NCBI RefSeq assembly: GCF_042433955.1
Contig: NZ_JBHLUH010000047.1
Span: 52,528 to 116,527, forward strand
DNA from: Phytohabitans kaempferiae
GTDB lineage: Bacteria; Actinomycetota; Actinomycetes; Mycobacteriales; Micromonosporaceae
DNA length: 64,000 nucleotides
Direction of reading: 5' to 3'
The notes under the pieces were generated by a model. The model searched no databases and was not told the DNA's origin. It saw only the letters and a list, made by a program, of their open reading frames with translations. Positions 54,715 through 64,000 of the stretch are shown in pieces. Position numbers and translations under genes: made by a program. Within the stretch, counting starts at the first letter, position 1. Each line of letters opens with the position of its first letter.

Positions 54715-55792
54715 CGGTCGGCACGTCCAGACCGAGCGTCTTGATGGCCTCGTTGGCGAAGGTGTTGTCGACGAAGTTCTCGTAGCTGACGTCGATCGGC
54801 TGCGGCCGGCCGAGGTTTGCCAGCGCGACCCCCTTGTCGAAGCCACCGCGGGTCAAGGCGAACGTCGGCCCCAGGTTGTCGTAGGCGCTCTGGAACACCT
54901 TGTCCAGCACCTCGGGGGCCAGCTGCGGGAAGAACTTCTTGCCGACCAACCGCTTGGCCTCATCCGGATTGTCCAATGTGTACTGCCAGCCCTTGGCGAG
55001 CCCGGTCAGGAATGCCCGCACGGTGTCAGGGTTGGTCTGCGTGACCTGGCTGGTGGTGACCAACGTGATGAAATCCATCCCCTGGTATTCGGGCAGCTGC
55101 GCGTACCGCACCCGGACCACGTCCGCGTCGTCGACGGCGAAGATGGCCGCCGGGACCCAGACGAACGCGTCGACCTGGTTGTTGTTGAACGCCGCCAGCT
55201 CCGCGTCGGGGGTGGGATGCGGCACCAGCGTGACGTCGCGGTCGACCGTCAGCCCGCGGGCCTCCAGCAGCCCTTGTGTCTGGGTGTAGACACCGCCGCC
55301 GGGGGCGCTCACGGCGATCCGCAGACCGCTGCCACGCAACGCCTTGAGCTGTGCGTCAGCGTCGTCGGTCGGGATGTTCTTCGCCTTGGCGACGTCGGCC
55401 CGGATCACCATCTGCAGCTCGGTGGCGTGGCCCAGCGTCGCCACGACCCGGACCGGCGCGCCCTCGGTCGCCGCGTTCAGCGGCACGCTGACGCTGGGCA
55501 GAACGAAGTCGGCGCTACGCCCGAGCAGCGCCGGCAACAGGTCGGCACCACCGGCGGACGTGTCGAACGTGACGCTCAGACCGACCTCGTCGAAGTAGCC
55601 CAACTCCTGCGCCAGCAGGACCGGTGCGTCGTACGCCTGCGGCGTGCCGAGCACCTTGACCACCGACTTCGACAGCTCACCGGACCGAGCCGCCCCCTCT
55701 GGCGGGTCGTCGCCGGTGCCGCAGGCGGCCACCACCGACAACGCCACCGCGACAGTCAATATCGGCGCCAGCCGACGAAAGGGGAACCGCAT
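54707..55792 (-). CDS. NMT1/SsuA-type substrate-binding lipoprotein
   Basis: 361 residues. The signal peptide ends in V-V-A-A-C, a lipobox with Cys near residue 24. The mature part shows A-Y-D-A-P-V-L-L-A-Q-E-L-G-Y-F-D-E-V-G-L-S-V, the family's first lobe, then A-A-F-N-N-N-Q-V-D-A-F-V, typical of NMT1/THI5-like binding proteins for sulfonates, pyrimidine precursors or aromatic acids. It is the first gene of the operon 55792 to 50918. ATG 55792; no perfect ribosome site, only GGGG at some distance. Confidence 0.9.
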   Translation of the reverse strand: MRFPFRRLAPILTVAVALSVVAACGTGDDPPEGAARSGELSKSVVKVLGTPQAYDAPVLLAQELGYFDEVGLSVTFDTSAGGADLLPALLGRSADFVLPSVSVPLNAATEGAPVRVVATLGHATELQMVIRADVAKAKNIPTDDADAQLKALRGSGLRIAVSAPGGGVYTQTQGLLEARGLTVDRDVTLVPHPTPDAELAAFNNNQVDAFVWVPAAIFAVDDADVVRVRYAQLPEYQGMDFITLVTTSQVTQTNPDTVRAFLTGLAKGWQYTLDNPDEAKRLVGKKFFPQLAPEVLDKVFQSAYDNLGPTFALTRGGFDKGVALANLGRPQPIDVSYENFVDNTFANEAIKTLGLDVPTGD

Positions 55793-56111
55793 TGTTAAGC
55801 CTTTCGATACCAACACACGGCCCAGCCGTGAATGAACGCAACACGAATCGAGGCGACGGCGACCTGAAATGCCGTGCCTGGCGCGTTCCCGGCGCACCGG
55901 CACAACCGGCTGACACACGGCAGCCCACCGCCACCAAGATCGCGCTTATTCCTAGTAAACCGGTAGGCGAAGAGGGAGTCAACGTGCAATGGATCACTCC
56001 CGGAGCCGACCCGCGCCCCACACACAAGGACATGCCCGCAGAACGACAGGCTTCCATCCACCACCACCACAGGGACGACCCGCTTTCGGGAGACGGGATC
56101 TCGCCGGCCCT
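55793..56111. other. 319-base intergenic region, probable operon promoter
   Basis: It must hold the promoter of the SsuABC-like operon on the minus strand. AT-rich patches (TTATTCCTAGTAAACC near 55947-55962) are candidates for RNA polymerase contact, but no pair of hexamers is convincing. Its right half may contain decayed sequence belonging to the DUF4386 fragment that follows on the plus strand. No other gene was found. Confidence 0.4.
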
Positions 56112-56384
56112 ATGTCCGAAAAGGACACTCGCCATCCGGGCCCGGACAGGTCGAGCACGCCCCGCACCCTGGGATGGATCCTCGTGGTCGGCGGCGTGAG
56201 GTACGTGCTCAGTTCGTTCGTCTTGTACCTCGCCCGCGACGCACAGGTCCTCTTCGACGCGATGGCGTATCCCGCCTCCGTGGGCGAACCCTGGATGGTC
56301 GGCTACCTGCTCATCCGCGGCGTGCGCCGGCAGGAACTGGACGAAGCGCCGCCAACCGTTCACACGCCGACGCCGGTGGCGTAG
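56112..56384 (+). pseudogene. DUF4386 protein, C-terminal fragment
   Basis: 90 codons. R-T-L-G-W-I-L-V-V-G-G-V-R-Y-V-L-S-S-F-V-L-Y-L and the later G-E-P-W-M-V-G-Y-L-L-I-R-G-V-R are the last two transmembrane helices of DUF4386 membrane proteins, which are normally about 230 residues with six helices. The first two thirds are missing and ATG 56112 has no good ribosome site, so this is likely a truncated remnant; translation as a small two-helix protein cannot be excluded. Confidence 0.6.
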
Positions 56385-56401
56385 CCCAAGCCGCCTCACC
56401 T

Positions 56402-56445
56402 CACCAGACGAAGTACGTCAGGAAGGTGACGTACTTCGCCTGGTG
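56402..56445. terminator. bidirectional hairpin terminator
   Basis: Two 19-base arms (56402-56420 and 56427-56445) pair with one A/C mismatch around a GGAAGG loop. It sits between the convergent DUF4386 fragment and the SGNH hydrolase gene. No T-tract follows, as is usual for actinomycete hairpin terminators. It is by far the strongest simple hairpin I saw outside the arrays. Confidence 0.8.
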
Positions 56446-56500
56446 CCGCTAGCCGATCGCCCGTGGCGGACCAGGGTGCCCGACGGCTAGGGCGAGGCCG

Positions 56501-58138
56501 TCAGAGTGGGGGGAGGACCTCGGCCACCCGGGTCGCCATCGCTTGGTACCCCGGGGCGTTGGGGTGGAACGAGTCACTCACCGGCGAGGTGAGGCCGTTG
56601 GCCCATACACCGCTGGCGCTGCAGAGCCGGTGGCCACGGAATAGCTCCAGCCCGTTGACGTAGATGACACGGGAGTCGCCCGTGGCCAACACGGCGTCCC
56701 GGATCATCCTGTCCGTCTGGGCGGTCGCGGTGTAGATCGCTCTCCGTTCGCTTTCGATGAGGTTGCTCCCCAGGTTCGGGCAACGGTCCTGGGCCGGCGG
56801 CGGGTCCGCGGAGTCGTCCGGGTTGGGTACGACGGCCGGGTAGCTCAGCACCATGAGTTTCCCGCTGGGGTGCATCTCCGCCCTGATCTGCCGGTACAGG
56901 GCCGTGAGCTGGACCTGTACCTCGTAAAGCTCCTGCGGGGTGACCAACGGTCGTCCCGCGGCGGAGCAGTCGGCGCCCAGGTAGCAGCCGGCGAGCTTGG
57001 CCGAAAAGCCGAGGTCGTTGCCGCCGATGGTCAGCGTGACGAGCCGGGTGTGCGGCTGTATCGCGTCCAGTTGGGGTGGCACGCCGGGATGCTGGCTCGC
57101 GTACAGGTCAGGGATCGTCCCGCCATGGCACGCCGCCAGGGTCGGCCGGTCCACCGGCAGTCCTGACAGGAGTCTGCCAGCGATGAGGTTGGAGTAGGTC
57201 ACGGGCGACCGCCGGCACAATTCGTCGGAGTACGGTGGCGCGCCGGTTCCCGAGGAGTACGAGTCACCCAGTGCGACATGCCGGATCACCGGGGGCTGCA
57301 GCCCGGTCCCGAACGGCCCGGTGCCCAGCACGATGTGCAGCAGGTCAGTGCCGAGACCCTCGCACAACAGGTAGCGCAGCCCCGGTATGGGGAAGCAGCC
57401 GCCCCAGTAGACCCCGATCGGAGCCAACAGGTACAGCTCGAAGGCGATCTCCACGTTGCGGCCGCCGTCGAAGAGCTCACCGGGGATGCGGACGCCGCCC
57501 GAGGTCGCGCCGTAGTAGGTCTGCCCGTACGAGAGGGGCGGCGTGGTGTAGAGGAACTGGCCGTCGAAGCGACCGCGGTCGATCACGCCGGTGGCGATGT
57601 AGGCCGCGTCGAGCCAGAAGTTGCAGCCGAACTCCGCCACGTAGAAGATGTCCGCCGCGTAGTTGGTCTGGTTGGGGGTGCCGCTGACGGAACTGCTCCG
57701 CGTGATCGCCTCGGTGCAGTACAGCCCGGTTGGCGGATCGTCGGGCCCGGCCTGCGGCGACGCCCCGCGCAAGGTCGGCATGTCGGCCTTGCGGATCGCC
57801 GCACGGGCCGCTCTGTCCGCCTTGAGCGTGGCGCCGGGCCCCTTCGTCGCGCCCGGCAGCGCCTCGGGCTCGGTAGGGCTCAGCGGTGTCGCGAACGGCG
57901 TGATCTTCCTGGTCGTGCGGGGAAGGGTCACCGGATCGGGTGTCTGGATATCGGGCTGCCAACCCTCGCCCCCCGCGGCCGGTAGGGCCACAGCGCCGTC
58001 ATCGGGGGCCGGCGTCCCGGCCAGCGCGGGTTGTGCGCTGACAAGTAGCCCGCCGATGACCGCAACCGCGGCGAATAACCGCATACGCCGTCCTGGTGAC
58101 ACGGCTCTACGTGATCTCACTGCCACCTCCTGGCTCAT
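56501..58138 (-). CDS. secreted SGNH/GDSL-type hydrolase (lipase/esterase)
   Basis: 545 residues. A signal peptide (about 1-41, hydrophobic F-A-A-V-A-V-I-G-G-L-L-V-S-A, cleavage after A-L-A) leads into a Pro/Thr-rich stretch and a domain of about 180 residues with paired Cys whose family I do not know. The catalytic domain begins at H-V-A-L-G-D-S-Y-S-S-G-T-G near residue 288 (block I nucleophile Ser), then T-I-G-G-N-D (block III Asn) and D-S-F-H-P-N (block V Asp-His). Related actinomycete enzymes are phospholipases or esterases. It starts at ATG 58138 with an acceptable ribosome site (GGAGG-like). The N-terminal half is the unusual part. Confidence 0.88.
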   Translation of the reverse strand: MSQEVAVRSRRAVSPGRRMRLFAAVAVIGGLLVSAQPALAGTPAPDDGAVALPAAGGEGWQPDIQTPDPVTLPRTTRKITPFATPLSPTEPEALPGATKGPGATLKADRAARAAIRKADMPTLRGASPQAGPDDPPTGLYCTEAITRSSSVSGTPNQTNYAADIFYVAEFGCNFWLDAAYIATGVIDRGRFDGQFLYTTPPLSYGQTYYGATSGGVRIPGELFDGGRNVEIAFELYLLAPIGVYWGGCFPIPGLRYLLCEGLGTDLLHIVLGTGPFGTGLQPPVIRHVALGDSYSSGTGAPPYSDELCRRSPVTYSNLIAGRLLSGLPVDRPTLAACHGGTIPDLYASQHPGVPPQLDAIQPHTRLVTLTIGGNDLGFSAKLAGCYLGADCSAAGRPLVTPQELYEVQVQLTALYRQIRAEMHPSGKLMVLSYPAVVPNPDDSADPPPAQDRCPNLGSNLIESERRAIYTATAQTDRMIRDAVLATGDSRVIYVNGLELFRGHRLCSASGVWANGLTSPVSDSFHPNAPGYQAMATRVAEVLPPL

Positions 58139-58444
58139 GTGATCGCCGTATAACGATCAGCGAAATAGATGCTAGGCAATCGGTAGGCGAGCACAGAACC
58201 GTGAAATTACGCAAAGAGGTGCGCGAAAAATCAATCCTCGCCACGCGTGATCTGTAATAGCCACGGCGTATGTGTCCGTAGTGGACTGTGTGCTGAGAGA
58301 CCTGCGTACCCGGATCGAACTGCGCTCGTTCGCGCTCAAGGTGCTACTGCCCCCGGTGCGGATATCTCGCCGCCGCGGCGCGAGTAAGGCTTGACGGGTT
58401 CCAACGGGCTGGGATCATGGTGTCGTCGATGGCGGGGAGGCGAG
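58139..58444. other. 306-base intergenic region between divergent genes
   Basis: It holds an AT-rich stretch (58141-58260) that probably contains the hydrolase promoter and possibly that of the acyltransferase. A short open run around 58290-58390 (R-T-R-I-E-L-R-S-F-A-L-K-V-L-L) has no start and no family match. Nothing else was seen. Confidence 0.4.
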
Positions 58445-59704
58445 ATGACGGCGACAGAGCGCTCTGGGCCGACCCCTGCCGCCGAGCCTGCGCCGGCGAC
58501 CCGCCGTGCCGAGTTCGACGCCATCCGGATGCTGGTGGTGCTCGGCTTGGTCTTCTTCCATGCCGCGCTGATCTTCGACACCCGCGACGACTTCTACGTC
58601 AAGAACCCCCAGACCACCGAGGCGATCACGTTCGCTGCCGGGTTCGCCGTGGTCTGGGCGATGCCGGCCCTGTTCCTGATCGCCGGGTCCGGGGCGTGGC
58701 ACTCGCTGCGCCGCCGTGGCCCGGCCGGGTTCGCTGTCGAGCGTATGTTGCGGTTGGGAGTGCCGTTGCTGTTCGCGACGGTGGCGATCCTGCCGGTGCC
58801 GCAGTGGCTGCGACTCAAGGCCGCCGACCCGGGTTACGGAGAGTCGTATCCGCGGTTCTGGCTACGGTTCTTCGACGTTCGCCTGAGCCTGTCGGACTTC
58901 CCGTTCATGGTGCGGGGCGAGTTCTTCGAGAGCGGGCATCTGTGGTTCGTGGTGCTGCTGCTGGCGTTCTGTCTCATGCTGGCGCTGGCGGCCCGGCTTC
59001 CGAGCGGGCGGATGAGCCGGGTCCGCGACGCTGCCGCCGCCGCGGTGGCGCGGCGTGGTGTGGTGTTGTTGCCGGCGATCCCGGTCGCTGTGGTCGCCGC
59101 GGTGCTGGGCATGGAGGAGACGTTCGCGGGCTGGCACCGCTGGGCCTACCTGCTGTTCTTCTGCTACGGCCTGGCTTTGGCATCCGATGACCGGTTCCGG
59201 CACGCGATGCGCCGCGACGCGGTACCGGCGGCGGTCGCCGGGCTGGTCCTGTTCGGCGCCTCGGGGATCGCGTTTGGCACCCTGGGCGGCGACCCGTTCA
59301 CCGACACCACGATCCCTGCCGGATTGGCGCGGCTGTCGTTTGGCGCCGCCGGCTGGTGTTGGCTGGTCGCGATCCTCGGCCTGTCAGACCGCCGTCGACC
59401 GGCGCGGCCGCGGGCAACCACCAAGGAGCCGCCGCGGGGCCGGCGGCGGGTCTATGCCTACCTGGCGGAGGCGGTCCTGCCGCTCTACGTCCTGCACCAG
59501 CCGATTGTGGTGGCGGTCGCCTACATCGTGGTGCGTTGGCACATGCCCGCCCCAGTCAAATACGTCGTGATCGTCGCGGTCTCGTTCGTCATCATGTTCA
59601 CCATCTATGACCTGCTGGTCCGGCGCACCCGACCGACCCGCTTCCTGTTCGGCATCCGCAGCGACCGCACGCACCCGCGACCGGGCACTTCTTCGGCACA
59701 GTGA
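58445..59704 (+). CDS. acyltransferase 3 (OafA/YrhL-type) membrane protein
   Basis: 419 residues with about ten transmembrane helices. The N-terminus R-A-E-F-D-A-I-R-M-L-V-V-L-G-L-V-F-F-H carries the conserved R and H of the acyltransferase-3 family (R-x-x-x-x-D-x-x-R-x-x-x ... H). The end V-L-P-L-Y-V-L-H-Q-P-I-V-V is the family's last signature. It transfers acyl groups to carbohydrates or lipids at the membrane. GGGGAGG precedes ATG 58445. The C-terminal tail is basic and cytosolic. The acceptor is unknown. Confidence 0.88.
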   Translation: MTATERSGPTPAAEPAPATRRAEFDAIRMLVVLGLVFFHAALIFDTRDDFYVKNPQTTEAITFAAGFAVVWAMPALFLIAGSGAWHSLRRRGPAGFAVERMLRLGVPLLFATVAILPVPQWLRLKAADPGYGESYPRFWLRFFDVRLSLSDFPFMVRGEFFESGHLWFVVLLLAFCLMLALAARLPSGRMSRVRDAAAAAVARRGVVLLPAIPVAVVAAVLGMEETFAGWHRWAYLLFFCYGLALASDDRFRHAMRRDAVPAAVAGLVLFGASGIAFGTLGGDPFTDTTIPAGLARLSFGAAGWCWLVAILGLSDRRRPARPRATTKEPPRGRRRVYAYLAEAVLPLYVLHQPIVVAVAYIVVRWHMPAPVKYVVIVAVSFVIMFTIYDLLVRRTRPTRFLFGIRSDRTHPRPGTSSAQ

Positions 59705-59922
59705 GGTTTCCTCGGACCGGCCGCGGTCAGCTCTCGGCGGCGACGTACTTGCTGTTGATCGCGGCCTTGAAACAGCCACCGCTATGCACAATCCAGTCGG
59801 TCGGGTGAGGGTAGCCCTACCATCGATATGCCGGGTGGCGTCAGTGAGTTCGGGGATGTGTCGGGCGGCCGTACGGCAAGCGCCGCGGCTCCCCGCACGA
59901 CTGGACCGGGCCTGAAGGCTCG

Positions 59923-60792
59923 TTACGCCGGTTCGATCGGCAGCCAGAGTTCACAGGTCGCGGTGCTGAAGTCGTCCGCACGCTCAAGCACCGCGACGAT
60001 CTCCGGACCTGGCCGCAGACGCCACGGGTTGGAGGGGAACCACTCGGTCGCGGTCGCGGCCCAAGTGTCCTGCAGGGTCTGTGGATGCGGCCCCGCGGTC
60101 TGGAAGACCGCCCACCTGCCGGCCGGGACCTCGATGGTGTCGAGGTCGTCGGGGATCGACGCTTCCAGGGAGACGGCGACCCCGTGGAGGTAGGTCAGTT
60201 CGCTGCCCTCGGCGCGGTCGGGGTCGAGATCGTCACTGACCGCGAGCAGGCCCGTCGGCTCGGTGTCGCCGAGGGTCTTCAGACGCAGGTGCTCCTGCTT
60301 CGGCAGTGCGGCGATGTGCTGCTGGATGTGCGGGTTGGTGCCCTGGTGGATCAGCGGTACGCGGGCGGCGTGCCCGACGAGCCTAAACGCGGGGTGGTCG
60401 ACGATACGGACGTCCATGCGGTTGCTCCCTTCGACGGTCAGGCGGAACCTGAGCTGTGGTTGTGTGCGAAGGGGGCCTCCGTCGCGGCGCACATCACCAG
60501 GGCCGGCCCCGTGGACCGCCCGGAACGCCCGTCCGAACGCCTCGGTCGAGCCGTATCCATGCCGGACGGCGATGCTCAGCAAATCCTCGTCGCCTCGGAC
60601 GACGTCGGCGGCGGCGACGGTCATGCGGCGGCGGCGCGCATACTCCGACAGCGGCATGCCGGCCAACGACGAGAACATCCGCCGGAGATGGTGTTCGGTC
60701 GTGCCGAGCGCCTGGGCCACACCCTTGACGTCGAAGTCCTCGGTGAGGTGCTCCTCGACAAGGTCGACAAGCCGGTTGAGTGCCGAGATCAT
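59923..60792 (-). CDS. AraC-family regulator with GyrI-like effector-binding domain
   Basis: 289 residues. The first 105 form the AraC HTH pair (V-A-Q-A-L-G-T-T-E-H-H-L-R-R-M-F-S-S-L-A-G-M-P-L-S-E-Y-A-R-R-R-R, then A-V-R-H-G-Y-G-S-T-E-A-F-G-R-A-F). The C-terminal half (about 125-289) is a GyrI-like/SOUL-type small-molecule domain: V-R-I-V-D-H-P-A-F-R-L-V-G, then V-P-A-G-R-W-A-V-F and a final E-L-W-L-P-I. AAGGAGG lies before ATG 60792. The frame remains open upstream into array 3, but that part is an artefact. It is a Rob/SoxS-like drug or stress sensor, regulon unknown. Confidence 0.9.
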   Translation of the reverse strand: MISALNRLVDLVEEHLTEDFDVKGVAQALGTTEHHLRRMFSSLAGMPLSEYARRRRMTVAAADVVRGDEDLLSIAVRHGYGSTEAFGRAFRAVHGAGPGDVRRDGGPLRTQPQLRFRLTVEGSNRMDVRIVDHPAFRLVGHAARVPLIHQGTNPHIQQHIAALPKQEHLRLKTLGDTEPTGLLAVSDDLDPDRAEGSELTYLHGVAVSLEASIPDDLDTIEVPAGRWAVFQTAGPHPQTLQDTWAATATEWFPSNPWRLRPGPEIVAVLERADDFSTATCELWLPIEPA

Positions 60793-61016
60793 TGGCCTCC
60801 TTCTGACCTCAACCTTGACCGAAGGCGCACCGGCTGCGCCCGATCGCCGCGGCCCGATCCGATCGCCGGCGCCTCGTGGACCAGTGCGTCGTTCGTGAGA
60901 GCGTCCACCATAAACAGCGCGAAGTCCACGCGACGCGTGAGGTTGCTCGTGAGCATGGGGAAGCCAACGATCCAGGCCGTTTCGAGCCGAGGGCGTCTGA
61001 CCGAAAGTATGAGGGC

Positions 61017-64000
61017 GGAGCATCCCCGCGTGCGCGGGGAGCACGGGTGCCGCTCCTGGCTCTCTGCCCCGTTACCGGGACCATCCCCGCGTGCGCGGGG
61101 AGCACGGGCTCCCCGAATCGCCCCCACTCGGCCATGTGGGACCATCCCCGCGTGCGCGGGGAGCACCTACGTGGCCTACAACACGTTGAAGGCGGCGGCG
61201 GACCATCCCCGCGTGCGCGGGGAGCACACGGTTCAACTTCGCCAGCAGCGCGTTTGCCTGGGACCATCCCCGCGTGCGCGGGGAGCACGGGATGCATCGC
61301 CGTCACTCGGTTTCGTAGGCGGGACCATCCCCGCGTGCGCGGGGAGCACGGTCAGGGACTGGCTGACGCTCGACTCGACCAAGGACCATCCCCGCGTGCG
61401 CGGGGAGCACGAGTTGCTCGTGGTGCTGTGCCTGTTCTGGCAGGGACCATCCCCGCGTGCGCGGGGAGCACGTCGACCGGCGATGCCGCAGGAACACCCG
61501 GTACGGACCATCCCCGCGTGCGCGGGGAGCACTGGCCGGCAACCAGGAGGACGTGACGAACTTCGGGACCATCCCCGCGTGCGCGGGGAGCACATGTCGC
61601 CCGACGTCATCGACAACCGATTCACGGGACCATCCCCGCGTGCGCGGGGAGCACACGCCGTTGTCGAGCAGGAGTTCCCAGACGACGGGACCATCCCCGC
61701 GTGCGCGGGGAGCACAAGCGCGCCTCCTCGGACATGTCGTCCAGCGAGGGACCATCCCCGCGTGCGCGGGGAGCACCCGGCGGTCGTCCCAACCCCCCGG
61801 TGGGACGCGGGACCATCCCCGCGTGCGCGGGGAGCACGTGATCCGTTCCGGCAACACCGTCTCGGAGTTCGGACCATCCCCGCGTGCGCGGGGAGCACCC
61901 GCCACCGGGCCGGTGGGCCACCCACCACCCCGGACCATCCCCGCGTGCGCGGGGAGCACGCCCCGCTAGAAGATTCACGCGCGCCCGCGCCGGGACCATC
62001 CCCGCGTGCGCGGGGAGCACCTTCACCCGGCGGTCGAACATCTCGGGCAGGTCGGACCATCCCCGCGTGCGCGGGGAGCACCACATTTCCGGCGACACGC
62101 GGCGGTGCCACGCGGGACCATCCCCGCGTGCGCGGGGAGCACGAGACCTTCCAGCGGAGCCTCCCGGACGCCACGGGACCATCCCCGCGTGCGCGGGGAG
62201 CACGAGAGCGTCGGGCATCGCGGCGACGCCCTCCAGGGACCATCCCCGCGTGCGCGGGGAGCACTACGGCGAAACCGGTGCGAAGAAAGCAGCAATGGGA
62301 CCATCCCCGCGTGCGCGGGGAGCACGATCTTGCGTCCGACAAGCCGGCGACGGAGCCGGGACCATCCCCGCGTGCGCGGGGAGCACGAACCTCCTGGCCA
62401 AGGATCTGGCTAAGCCTGGGGACCATCCCCGCGTGCGCGGGGAGCACGTCCTTGAGCGCCAGCCGCCGCTCGTAGGCGAGGGACCATCCCCGCGTGCGCG
62501 GGGAGCACTGGCCCCTGAGCACCACGGTGACGACTTCGAGGGGACCATCCCCGCGTGCGCGGGGAGCACGTCAGCTCGGTGGTCCGGGAGTGTGCCCAGC
62601 CGGGACCATCCCCGCGTGCGCGGGGAGCACGAGCGCCCCTTCTACCGCGAGGGGCGGTACATCGGACCATCCCCGCGTGCGCGGGGAGCACCAGAGGCGG
62701 CCGGCTTCGTCCTGGACGGTGCCCGGACCATCCCCGCGTGCGCGGGGAGCACACCGGGGCGGCGTAGTCGTCGCCGGCCTGAAGAGGACCATCCCCGCGT
62801 GCGCGGGGAGCACACCCCTGGCGCGACCGTTGATGTGCTGGAATCCGGACCATCCCCGCGTGCGCGGGGAGCACCCGGACGGAGCCTTGCCGAGCCGGCC
62901 GGGCCGGGGACCATCCCCGCGTGCGCGGGGAGCACGGGGCGCTGCGCCGCGCCGGCAAGGTCGACCTGGGACCATCCCCGCGTGCGCGGGGAGCACGTCA
63001 GCCAGTGAGAAGGTCTGCATTCGGCGACGGGACCATCCCCGCGTGCGCGGGGAGCACCCTCGTGCGCCTGGACAAGCTCCCGCCACTCTCGGACCATCCC
63101 CGCGTGCGCGGGGAGCACAACGATGGCGACCCGCGCACCTCCGGCCCCGGCGGACCATCCCCGCGTGCGCGGGGAGCACGGCGCGGCGGGGAGCTGGTGG
63201 CGTGCGTGCTGCGGACCATCCCCGCGTGCGCGGGGAGCACGCTACGCGGATGTCCGCGATGCCCGGGGTGGCGGGACCATCCCCGCGTGCGCGGGGAGCA
63301 CATTCGGCCACGCGGCCTTGATCTCGATCGCCAGGGACCATCCCCGCGTGCGCGGGGAGCACCAAATCGGTGTTGAACGTCGCGAACCACAACTCGGACC
63401 ATCCCCGCGTGCGCGGGGAGCACATCTCGCGTGCTGGTATGCGGAGCGTATGCGGAGGACCATCCCCGCGTGCGCGGGGAGCACGGAAGCCAGCGACTAC
63501 CGGACCGGGCGCTACCAGGACCATCCCCGCGTGCGCGGGGAGCACGCTCCTGCCCTACGTCAGCCAGCGCAACCACGTGGACCATCCCCGCGTGCGCGGG
63601 GAGCACTCACCCGCGTTGCGGGGTTCGCCCCGCCCTTCAGGACCATCCCCGCGTGCGCGGGGAGCACTGGATTGAGCGGCACTGCGTCATCCCGGACCGG
63701 GGACCATCCCCGCGTGCGCGGGGAGCACGGCCCTCAGTACGCCGATGCACTCCGCTGCCGTGGACCATCCCCGCGTGCGCGGGGAGCACGTCCAGAACGG
63801 CGCCAACATCGACGTCGGCCTGGGACCATCCCCGCGTGCGCGGGGAGCACTTGGGTGTGATCTCACCCTCTTCGTCGGCCCACGGACCATCCCCGCGTGC
63901 GCGGGGAGCACACGTCGCCGTCTCCGAGGGTGTAGACGATGCGGGGACCATCCCCGCGTGCGCGGGGAGCACCCGTTCGAAGCCCGCTGGGTCAGCGGCG
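61017..64000 (-). CRISPR. type I-E CRISPR array 3 (at least 49 repeats, continues beyond window)
   Basis: Same repeat and orientation as arrays 1 and 2. Repeats were counted from 61017 to 63945 with an exact average period of 61, giving 48 complete spacers plus 28 bases of the next one before the window ends. The first (leader-distal) repeat has one change, GGAGCAT. Internal repeats appear uniform. Its leader and any adjacent cas genes must lie beyond base 64000. One spacer (62082-62114) resembles a spacer of array 2. Confidence 0.98.

Noticed and set aside
16584..64000. Self-targeting spacers against genes in this window
   Set aside because: I saw none by eye, but I cannot align 260 spacers reliably without a search, so I make no claim either way.

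Overview
This is a chromosomal window from a high-GC actinomycete. Pervasive G/C third positions, GTG starts, ECF/anti-sigma and TetR/MerR regulators, a CBM2-type secreted protein and an actinobacterial type I-E CRISPR repeat all point that way. Micromonosporaceae is plausible, but the genus cannot be fixed from the sequence alone. About a quarter of the window (roughly 16 kb) is CRISPR array.

Layout. 1-15104: arsenic-type genes (a partial GNAT acetyltransferase and an arsenate reductase), a DUF2293 protein, a heavy-metal P-type ATPase, a zinc alcohol dehydrogenase, then a compact V/A-type ATPase operon (5680-13229, nine genes, most with overlapping stop/start codons) ending beside an Acg-type nitroreductase. 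P-type ATPase, Zn-ADH and Acg-type nitroreductase resemble the contents of actinobacterial hypoxia/dormancy gene islands. 15325-16486: methionine aminopeptidase divergent from a small XRE regulator.

Three large type I-E arrays follow, with 77, 137 and at least 49 repeats, separated by about 18.6 kb and 12.8 kb of ordinary genes. All three have the same orientation, transcribed leftward on the minus strand. Arrays 1 and 2 share a recognisable 50-bp leader at their right ends, and the repeats decay at their left ends. The third array runs off the window. No cas gene is visible anywhere in the window.

Between arrays 1 and 2 lies a minus-strand catabolic/uptake operon (33445 to 21875). It encodes a solute-binding lipoprotein, an ABC ATPase, two permeases, two MmgE/PrpD proteins, a DHDPS-family lyase, a CMD-like protein, an AMP-ligase, an SDR and a phosphotransferase-family protein. 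A TetR regulator sits upstream, and three matching palindromic operators flank it and the operon promoter. Then come a MerR-methyltransferase fusion and an ECF sigma/anti-sigma/ABC exporter operon (39651 to 36030). Between arrays 2 and 3 lie a CBM2 secreted protein, a frameshifted AfsR/NB-ARC-type regulator relic, an SsuABC-like transporter operon with a CoA-transferase relic and an Fe-type (maleylacetate reductase-like) dehydrogenase, a secreted SGNH hydrolase, an acyltransferase-3 protein and an AraC/GyrI-like regulator.

The most striking features are the scale and shared architecture of the CRISPR loci, a pair of spacers in arrays 2 and 3 that read as homologous codons of the same protein, hairpin-forming spacers at the newest end of array 2, and the three-operator TetR circuit.
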